Below are positions 5,049-11,325 of a stretch of DNA of 11,325 bases, one piece after another. How positions within the stretch are numbered: position 1 is the stretch's first letter; each line of letters opens with the position of its first letter. Origin of the DNA: Alphaproteobacteria bacterium UBA6347 (GTDB taxonomy: Bacteria; Pseudomonadota; Alphaproteobacteria; CAAGCB01; CAG-977); NCBI GenBank assembly GCA_002440235.1, contig DJRZ01000059.1, positions 1 to 11,325 of the forward strand, read 5' to 3'. The position numbers and the translations under genes were made by a program. A model generated the notes under the pieces. The model was not told the DNA's origin. It searched no databases and was given only the letters and a program-made list of their open reading frames with translations.

Positions 5049-8000
5049 TCAGACTTCCTTGTTGAAAACGCGCGCCAGAACCATATACAGGCGTCCGGCT
5101 TCCGATCCCAGCAGAATGCCCGTCAGAACGTCCGCGCGGTCGCTGTCCCGCGCGCGCGCCAGAATCCCGTCGAATTCCGAAACGTAGCGCGCCACGTTTT
5201 CGCGAAATTCCGCGTTTTCCGTGAACAGTTCCGTCAGCTTGCGCACCTGGTTTTTGTCGATGGCGCGCGACAGGTGGCGGACGAACGCGCCGTGATCGCC
5301 GGAATAATAGCGTTTCCACAGGTCGTCTTCGACGTTCGGCGTGAACAGGCGCGCCATGTCGACGCCCAGCGACTGCAGCTTTTCGACGACAAAGGAGGCG
5401 TCGCGCATAAAGCGGTCGACGTCGGCGTCTTCTTTTTTCTTGTCCAGCGCGGCGATGTAATCCTCCGCCGAACGGGACGCGGAAATCAGCGCCTGCACCT
5501 GACGGTTGAACGCGCCGCCCAGCTTGATCGACTGCGCGGAGATCTTTTCGCCGGAATCCTGAATTTCCTTGGCGTTGTCGCGCATCAGGGACAGCAGTTC
5601 CTGCAAACGCTTCAACGCGTCGTCGGCGGCGATCGACAGCAGATCCGACTGTTCGACGAACTGTTCGCCGGATTTGCGGACTTCGCCCGCGATGCGTTCG
5701 GAATTGCCGGCGACTTCGCTGATCATGGAACGCAGACGCTGTCCCGCCAGATCGATCTGAATGACGCCCTTGTTCGACATTTCCTCGAATTCCTTGCCGA
5801 CTTTGTCGACGATCGCGCTCAGGGCGTTGACGCGCGTTCCCGCGTCGCCCGCGACTTTGCCCAGATCGACGGCGCGTTCGCGAATGACGACGCCGATGTT
5901 TTTCAGCGCCTTTTGCGCGTCGTCCGAAAGACGGTTGACCTGATGCGCCTGAACCAGGAACTTTTCGCCCGCGGATTCCAGCTGTCCGCGCGCGGTTTCG
6001 CCCGCCGCCTGCAACTGTTGCGTCCGCGCGGCGACGGTTTCGCCCGCGTCGTTCAATTCCCCGACGGCGCGCGCCGCGATGTCCGTCAGCTGTTTCGACC
6101 GTTCTTCCAGTTCGCGCGCGGCGTTTTGCGTGCGGGTCAGGCATTCGCCCGCCGTTTTGTTGGCTTCGTCGTTGCGCTGGCGCATGTTTTCGCCGATGGC
6201 GTCCAGTTCGAACCCGATGCGCGACGACGCCGTCAGCAAATCGTTCGTGTTCTGGCGCACTGCGTCGTTGATGTTGCGAATGTGGGTCATGACGTCGTCG
6301 GCGGCTTCTTTCAGATAATTGATCTGATTGCCCAGCGCGGCTTCGCCCATGCGGGACTGCGTCGCGACCAGATTGGCGACGTCGCCCAGATCGATGATGT
6401 GGCGCTGCATGGAATCGCGAATCGTGATCGCCTGCTGGGTCGATTTGGCGGACTGTTTTTGCAAACCTTCCGTCTGTTCTTCGATTTCGCCCTGCAGCTG
6501 GGCAAAGCGTTTCATCATGTCGTCGGCGGAGTTTTTAAACTCTTTCTGCTTGTTTTCCAAAGCCGACGCCGCCGCGGTGTGGCGCGCGCAGGCGTCCTGA
6601 ACGCAGGCGGACAGGTCGTTCGCCGTTTGCGTCAGCAGACTGCCCGTTTCGGATATTTTCGCCTTTGCCGCGTCGCCCGCCGCCGTCAGGCTTTCGGTCT
6701 GTCTGGTCAAAGCGGTTCCGACCGTTTCCAGCTGGGACACCATCATTTCGGACGCGTTCGCCAGTTCTTTGGTTTGGACGCTCAGCCCCTCTTCGATCAA
6801 ACGGACGCGAGAAATCAGGCGTTCCAGATCCTTGTCCGCCTGTTCGGATTGTTCGCGCAACAGCGTCGCGGTCTGCGCGCTCTGTTCCGCCAGTTTGTCG
6901 GAAACGGCGCCGATCGTCGCGCTTTGACGGGAAAACATGTCGTTCGCCAGTTCCGAACTTTGCGTCAGTTCGGCGGACGCGGATTTCGCCGTTTCCAAAA
7001 CGGCGCCGATGTTTTGCGTAAAGGTCGCGATCTGCGTTTCCAACAGCGAAATCATTTGTTCCGACCGCGATTTCATCGCTTCGCCGGACACGTCCATTTG
7101 CGTCGTTCCGCGCGAAATCCGCGCGCCGATTTCGTCCGCGCAGGCGGTGATTTTCAGCGTCGCGTCGTCCAGCAGGACTTTGTGGCGCTCCAGCCCGTCG
7201 CGCAAAGCGGCGGCGACGTCGACCGTGTGCCGCGCCGCCAGATCCAGCGCGCCGGTTTTCGCCGACAGGACGCTTTCGATCCGTCCCAGCTCTTCGGACA
7301 CTTTGCCAGATTCGACCAAAGTCCCTTGCAACGCTTTCGACAGGGCGGACACGGTTTCGTCCGCGCGCGCCGCCATCGTTTCCGATATGGAAATCAGTCC
7401 GTCCGACTGTTCTTTCAGTCCGGCTTTGGTTTCTTCCAGTTTCTGCGCGGCGGCGGAAATGTATTTCTGCTGTTGCGCCAAAGACGCTTCCGTCACCATC
7501 GCCTGCGACGACAGCGCGCCCGTCAGGTCGGACAGCTCGTCCGTCTGTTTGCGGATTTTGCGGCAGGCGGCGTCGGATTTTTCCTCGGCGTCGGCGATGG
7601 TCGATTTGATTTGATCGATGCCGTCCGCGAACGTTTCGCGCAGGGCGGTCAGGCGGCTTTCCGCCGCGTTCAGCGTGGCGTCGACGCGCCGCGATTGCTC
7701 CGTCAGGGATTCGGTCAGACTTTCCGTCACGCTCTTCGCGTTGTTTTTGACGTTGTCGGCGGCGTTCGCGAACGCTTCGATCTGCGTGACGACGGATTCG
7801 TCCAGCGCCGAAATGTCGGCGCACACCTGCGCGCCCGTTTTCGAAATGACGTCGGCTTTGCCGTCCAAAGCGGCGGACACGTCGGACAGCCGTTCGATCG
7901 CCGTGTCGGACACCGTGTTGATTTCGGAAACGCAAGTGTCCATCGACGTTTCGATGGTTTTAAAGCGCGCGACGATCTTTTCGGCTTCGCGGTCCAGCAG

Positions 8001-9203
8001 AGTGTTCTGCTGCTGGAACGTTTCCAGCAGTTTTTCTGACGTTTGCGTCAGGCGGGCGTCCTTGTCCGCGATGACGGCGTTTTGACGGTCGAAGACGTCC
8101 CGCAGGGCGGTCAGGCGGTTTTCCAGCCGTTCCAGCATGCTTTCGGCGTTGGCGCGCGCGGTGTCCGCGGCGTCGCGCAGCAAAGCGGTCTGTCGGTTCA
8201 GATCGTCGCTCATCGCCGTCACGGCGTCGCCGATTTCCCCGCCCGCCGTCGTCAGCAGGGTCGACTGTTCGGAAAATTCGCGGCTGACGGCGGCGGACTG
8301 TTCCGCCAGCGAACCGGCGACGTCCGTTCCCGCCTTGACGATTTCCGCGGCGCGGCGGGACAGGACGGCTTCGATCGTCGCCGTCTGGCGGTCGAACCCG
8401 TCGCAGACGTTTTGCGCCGCCGTGTTCAGGACGGCGCTTTGCCGCGCGATTTCGGCGGACAGGTTCATGGTCTTGTCCTTTAAGTCGTCGCCCGTCGTTT
8501 GCAAAACGCGCGCGCCGTCCCGCAAAGCGGCTGTCAGGTCGGACAAGACGGACTGCGTCAGGCTTCCCGCCCGTCCGACGGCGTTCAGATTCGCCTCCAT
8601 CGCTTCGGCGCCGCGGCGGACGCGGTCTTCGGTCAGATCGGACAATTCTTTCAGATCGCGCGTTCGTTTCGCGATTTTTTCGGCGTTTTCGTCGACGCCG
8701 CCGTCCAGCATGCGCGCGACGCCGGTCAGTTCGCCGATGCGGGCGGAAAGCGTTTTTTCGACGTTTCGCGCGCTTTGTTCCAGCAGTTTCTGAACGTTGT
8801 TCAGATCGGCGGCTTGCCCCCGAATGTCGTCCAGCAGGTTTTTGACGCGTTCCCTGTCGCCGTCGCCGGGGGCGGTCAGTTCGGAAACGTAGGCGCGCAA
8901 CAGCCCCGCCTGTTTGACGTATTCGCGCTGGGACGAAAAGTACAGGACGGCGACCCAGACGAACGCGACGGGCGACAGCAGCCCCGCGGCGAAGCTGAGG
9001 TATTCGGCGGGCGTCAGATCCAGCCGCGCGTCCCACCACCCCGACGAAATCGCCCATTCGCAGGCGAAAAACAGCCACGCGGCGGTCAGGACCGCGCCGC
9101 AAAGGACGCCTTTGTCCGCGCGGGGGCGCGCGCCGGGGCTTCGTCCGGAAAACAGCATTGTCGCGTCGTTTCGGTTGTCGGTTGAATCGGTGTTTTGCGT
9201 CAT
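5049..9203 (-). CDS. Giant two-TM coiled-coil protein, TipN-like architecture
   Basis: A 1384-aa protein. A short polar N terminus is followed by two membrane helices (about 32-54 and 70-90). A helical, Gln/Ser/Ala/Glu-rich region (about 95-1250) follows, then a distinct C-terminal domain (about 1255-1384) with RFMRDASFVVEKLQSLGVDMARLF, LWKRYYSGDHGAFVRHLSRAID and GSEAGRLYMVLARVF. The central region repeats a motif of the form [RE]-Q-[ST]-x-x-L-x-x-A-A-x-x-A, for example at 254, 337, 834 and 1184, so it probably grew by internal duplication. Two N-terminal TM helices plus a long cytoplasmic coiled coil is the plan of the Caulobacter polarity factor TipN (882 aa), but this protein is much longer and homology is not proven here. 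It lacks a chemoreceptor signalling tip (no conserved hairpin motif seen), so it is not a typical MCP. The ORF is intact over 4.1 kb. The ATG at 9203 has only a weak GGGA upstream. Confidence 0.85.
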   Translation of the reverse strand: MTQNTDSTDNRNDATMLFSGRSPGARPRADKGVLCGAVLTAAWLFFACEWAISSGWWDARLDLTPAEYLSFAAGLLSPVAFVWVAVLYFSSQREYVKQAGLLRAYVSELTAPGDGDRERVKNLLDDIRGQAADLNNVQKLLEQSARNVEKTLSARIGELTGVARMLDGGVDENAEKIAKRTRDLKELSDLTEDRVRRGAEAMEANLNAVGRAGSLTQSVLSDLTAALRDGARVLQTTGDDLKDKTMNLSAEIARQSAVLNTAAQNVCDGFDRQTATIEAVLSRRAAEIVKAGTDVAGSLAEQSAAVSREFSEQSTLLTTAGGEIGDAVTAMSDDLNRQTALLRDAADTARANAESMLERLENRLTALRDVFDRQNAVIADKDARLTQTSEKLLETFQQQNTLLDREAEKIVARFKTIETSMDTCVSEINTVSDTAIERLSDVSAALDGKADVISKTGAQVCADISALDESVVTQIEAFANAADNVKNNAKSVTESLTESLTEQSRRVDATLNAAESRLTALRETFADGIDQIKSTIADAEEKSDAACRKIRKQTDELSDLTGALSSQAMVTEASLAQQQKYISAAAQKLEETKAGLKEQSDGLISISETMAARADETVSALSKALQGTLVESGKVSEELGRIESVLSAKTGALDLAARHTVDVAAALRDGLERHKVLLDDATLKITACADEIGARISRGTTQMDVSGEAMKSRSEQMISLLETQIATFTQNIGAVLETAKSASAELTQSSELANDMFSRQSATIGAVSDKLAEQSAQTATLLREQSEQADKDLERLISRVRLIEEGLSVQTKELANASEMMVSQLETVGTALTRQTESLTAAGDAAKAKISETGSLLTQTANDLSACVQDACARHTAAASALENKQKEFKNSADDMMKRFAQLQGEIEEQTEGLQKQSAKSTQQAITIRDSMQRHIIDLGDVANLVATQSRMGEAALGNQINYLKEAADDVMTHIRNINDAVRQNTNDLLTASSRIGFELDAIGENMRQRNDEANKTAGECLTRTQNAARELEERSKQLTDIAARAVGELNDAGETVAARTQQLQAAGETARGQLESAGEKFLVQAHQVNRLSDDAQKALKNIGVVIRERAVDLGKVAGDAGTRVNALSAIVDKVGKEFEEMSNKGVIQIDLAGQRLRSMISEVAGNSERIAGEVRKSGEQFVEQSDLLSIAADDALKRLQELLSLMRDNAKEIQDSGEKISAQSIKLGGAFNRQVQALISASRSAEDYIAALDKKKEDADVDRFMRDASFVVEKLQSLGVDMARLFTPNVEDDLWKRYYSGDHGAFVRHLSRAIDKNQVRKLTELFTENAEFRENVARYVSEFDGILARARDSDRADVLTGILLGSEAGRLYMVLARVFNKEV

Positions 9204-9249
9204 AAATTTTGTCCCGCCCTGTGGTGCGAAAGAATCATAAAGTCGTTTC

Positions 9250-9284
9250 AGAATCCCTTAAAATGCCTTTTGCGTCAAGGATTC
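9250..9284. promoter_or_regulatory. Candidate regulatory dyad and promoter in the divergent spacer
   Basis: GAATCC (9251-9256) and GGATTC (9279-9284) form a 6-bp inverted repeat, each arm containing a GANTC site; a third GANTC lies at 9232-9236. On the minus strand TTGACG (9278-9273) with a 17-bp spacer to GATTCT (9255-9250) is a possible promoter for the coiled-coil gene, although its -10 is poor. GANTC is the target of the cell-cycle methylase CcrM in many alphaproteobacteria; whether this organism has it cannot be seen here. Confidence 0.35.
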
Positions 9285-9286
9285 TG

Positions 9287-9315
9287 TTGATAATATCCGC
9301 CGTCTGTTTTAAAAG
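9287..9315 (+). promoter_or_regulatory. Candidate ileS promoter
   Basis: TTGATA (9287-9292), a 17-bp spacer and TAAAAG (9310-9315) match sigma-70 consensus at nine of twelve positions, placing the start near 9322 and a leader of under 40 nt. No T-box or other riboswitch fits in so short a leader. TATATT at 9319-9324 is an alternative -10 without a good -35. Confidence 0.35.
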
Positions 9316-9358
9316 CTTTATATTAAAACGACGTCAACATCAACAGAAGTGGAACACC

Positions 9359-11325
9359 ATGACGGAAAAAACAAAGCATTATCCCGACGTTTCGGCAAAG
9401 GCGGACTTTCCCGCGCTGGAACGCGATATTCTGGAATACTGGCGCAAGGACGACACGTTCAGAAAATCCGTCGCCAACCGCGCCGCGGGCGACAAGGGAT
9501 CGAACGAATACGTTTTTTACGACGGTCCTCCGTTCGCGAACGGACTGCCCCACTACGGGCATTTGCTGACCGGTTACGTCAAGGACATCGTTCCCCGTTA
9601 CCAGACGATGCGCGGGCACCGCGTCGAACGCCGGTTCGGCTGGGACTGCCACGGTCTGCCCGCCGAAATGGACACGGAAAAGTTTCTGGGCATTTCGGGA
9701 CGCGCCGCGATTTCAGCCTACGGCATCGGCAAATTCAACGAAACGTGCCGCGAACGCGTGCTGATGTACACCAACGAATGGAAACAGACCGTCACGCGTC
9801 AGGCGCGCTGGGTGTCGTTCGACAACGACTATAAAACGATGGATCTGCCCTATATGGAATCCATCATCTGGGCGTTCAAGGAACTGTACAAAAAGGGGCT
9901 GATGTACGAGGGCGTCCGCATTCAGCCGTACAGCTGGGCGGCGGAAACCCCCGTGTCGAACTTTGAAACGCGCATGGATAACTGTTACCGCGAACGCGAA
10001 GACCCGTCCGTGACCGTGATGTTCACGCTGAACCCGATTGAAGGCGAAGCCAAACCCGTCAAAGCGTTGGCGTGGACGACGACTCCGTGGACTTTGCCGT
10101 CGAACCTGGCGCTGTGCGTGAACAAGGAGTTTGACTACGACTTTTACGAAGAAGACGGCGTTCAGTACGTTCTGGCTTCCGCTCTGGTCGGTCGCTACAA
10201 GCGCGAGCTGGCGAAAGCGGTCAAAGTCAAAACGGTCAAGGGCGCGGAGCTGGTCGGACGCACCTATCAGCCTTTGTTCCCGTATTTCGAGGGGACGAAG
10301 AACGCGTTCCAAATCATTCAGGCGGACTACGTTTCGACCGAGGACGGCACGGGCATCGTTCACATCGCCCCCGGATTCGGCGAAGACGACATGATCGCCT
10401 GCCAGCCCTACAACATCCCCGTGGTCTGCCCCGTGGACGGCAAAGGCTGCTTTACCAAAGAAGTTCCCGATTATCAGGGAATGCAGGTTTTTGAAACAAA
10501 CGAGCCGATTATCAAACGCCTGAAAGCCGAAGGCAAGCTGGTGCGAAAGGAAATGTACAAGCACAACTACCCGCACTGCTGGCGCACGGACACCCCGCTG
10601 ATCTACAAGGCGATCAACAGCTGGTTCGTCAAAGTCACGGCTTTCCGCGACAAAATGGTCGCGAACAACCAGACGATCAACTGGATTCCCGAACACATCA
10701 AAAACGGCGCGATGGGAATGTGGCTGGAAGGCGCGCGCGACTGGTCGATTTCGCGCAACCGTTTCTGGGGCGCGCCGATTCCCGTATGGAAATCCGACGA
10801 TCCGAAATATCCGCGCGTCGATGTGTACGGATCGATCGCCGAGCTGGAAAAGGATTTCGGCGTCAAAGTCACCGATCTGCACCGTCCGTTCATCGACACG
10901 CTGGTGCGTCCGAACCCCGACGATCCGACGGGCAAATCCATGATGCGCCGCGTCGAAGACGTGCTGGACTGCTGGTTCGAATCGGGATCGATGCCGTTCG
11001 CGCAGGTGCATTACCCGTTTGAAAACAAAGACTGGTTCGAAAACCACTCGCCCGCGGATTTCATCGTCGAATATCTGGCGCAGACCCGCGGCTGGTTCTA
11101 CACCCTGATGGTGATGAGCACCGCCCTGTTTGACCGCGCGCCGTTCAAAACGTGTCTGTGCCACGGGGTCGTGCTGGACGAAAACCAGCAAAAGCTGTCG
11201 AAGCGTTTGCGCAACTATCCCGACCCGTCGGACGTGTTCAACACGCTGGGATCGGACGCGCTGCGGTGGTTTTTGGTGTCTTCGCCGATTTTGCGCGGGG
11301 GCAACCTGTCCATCGACCGCGAAGG
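9359..11325 (+). CDS. ileS: Isoleucyl-tRNA synthetase, eukaryote-like type (3' end outside window)
   Basis: 655 codons are present and the reading frame is open at the right edge. It charges tRNA-Ile with isoleucine. Class I signature one is PHYGH (64-68) after [17 protein letters not shown] follows. The CP1 editing domain is recognisable by [13 protein letters not shown] (240-252) and [15 protein letters not shown] (330-344). The second signature is KLSKR (612-616), after [14 protein letters not shown]. The PHYGH form, KLSKR followed by LRNYPDP, and the motif spacing mark the long eukaryote-like class (about 1000-1100 aa in full), found in eukaryotes, Rickettsiales and as plasmid ileS2, rather than the usual proteobacterial IleS. 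The ATG has a weak AGTGGA 5-6 nt upstream. Members of this class are generally less sensitive to mupirocin. It stands divergent from the coiled-coil gene. Confidence 0.95.
   Translation, partial: MTEKTKHYPDVSAKADFPALERDILEYWRKDDTFRKSVANRAAGDKGSNEYVFYDGPPFANGLPHYGHLLTGYVKDIVPRYQTMRGHRVERRFGWDCHGLPAEMDTEKFLGISGRAAISAYGIGKFNETCRERVLMYTNEWKQTVTRQARWVSFDNDYKTMDLPYMESIIWAFKELYKKGLMYEGVRIQPYSWAAETPVSNFETRMDNCYREREDPSVTVMFTLNPIEGEAKPVKALAWTTTPWTLPSNLALCVNKEFDYDFYEEDGVQYVLASALVGRYKRELAKAVKVKTVKGAELVGRTYQPLFPYFEGTKNAFQIIQADYVSTEDGTGIVHIAPGFGEDDMIACQPYNIPVVCPVDGKGCFTKEVPDYQGMQVFETNEPIIKRLKAEGKLVRKEMYKHNYPHCWRTDTPLIYKAINSWFVKVTAFRDKMVANNQTINWIPEHIKNGAMGMWLEGARDWSISRNRFWGAPIPVWKSDDPKYPRVDVYGSIAELEKDFGVKVTDLHRPFIDTLVRPNPDDPTGKSMMRRVEDVLDCWFESGSMPFAQVHYPFENKDWFENHSPADFIVEYLAQTRGWFYTLMVMSTALFDRAPFKTCLCHGVVLDENQQKLSKRLRNYPDPSDVFNTLGSDALRWFLVSSPILRGGNLSIDRE

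Noticed and set aside
5040..8039. 999-aa open frame on the plus strand, antisense to the coiled-coil gene
   Set aside because: Arg/Phe/Val/Gln-rich composition without domain character. It is a shadow produced by GC-rich codons of the real minus-strand gene, whose TM helices, heptads and C-terminal domain make sense.
7960..9102. 380-aa open frame on the minus strand in another frame of the coiled-coil gene
   Set aside because: Extremely Arg-rich out-of-frame translation of the real gene.
5049..9203. Methyl-accepting chemotaxis receptor
   Set aside because: The helical Q/S/A-rich composition is reminiscent, but there is no HAMP domain, periplasmic sensor or conserved signalling hairpin tip, and a separate C-terminal domain is present.
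9713..11191. 492-aa open frame on the minus strand
   Set aside because: Antisense to ileS, which carries all class I synthetase motifs in its own frame.

Overview
The window looks like a core-genome stretch of an alphaproteobacterium. It carries GapR (DUF2312) and TrcR (DUF1013), both essentially alphaproteobacterial families tied to the Caulobacter-type cell cycle, a bactofilin next to an M23 peptidase, an alphaproteobacterial-type RpoH, and a very large two-TM coiled-coil protein with a TipN-like plan. Coding DNA is GC-rich, with many long antisense shadow frames, while spacers are AT-rich. The isoleucyl-tRNA synthetase is the eukaryote-like type known from Rickettsiales rather than the usual type of free-living alphaproteobacteria. 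This points, weakly, to a deep-branching or host-associated lineage. I cannot name the species.

Layout. Bases 1-286 hold no convincing gene: three copies of a degenerate hairpin-forming repeat, then the terminator of the gapR operon. Bases 287-3295 are all on the minus strand. Transcription runs from an M23 peptidase (3295-1985) into a bactofilin (2001-1570) and an unrecognised 125-aa protein (1589-1212), each overlapping the next by 17-20 bp. It continues, probably from a separate promoter with a strong dyad, into trcR (1125-556) and gapR (544-287). From a divergent spacer at 3296-3404, pgpA (3405-3902) runs on the plus strand and meets rpoH (4865-3966, minus) at a shared bidirectional terminator. 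rpoH has its own AT-rich leader and promoter. Upstream of it lies the 1384-aa coiled-coil gene (9203-5049, minus) with its own terminator. A 155-bp divergent spacer with three GANTC sites separates that gene from ileS, which runs off the right edge.

How the genes fit together. Bactofilin plus M23 peptidase is a known cell-shape module: a cytoplasmic scaffold places a peptidoglycan hydrolase. TrcR and GapR act on transcription and on DNA topology during replication. A TipN-like protein would mark a cell pole. PgpA makes phosphatidylglycerol, RpoH is the heat-shock sigma factor and IleRS is a housekeeping enzyme. Most of the window is therefore ordinary conserved biology. The least described parts are the small third gene of the bactofilin operon, the giant coiled-coil protein with its recurrent Q-[ST]-x-x-L-x-x-A-A motif, the trcR operator-like dyad, and the 5' repeat cluster. 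I found no CRISPR array, transposase, prophage gene, tRNA or rRNA.
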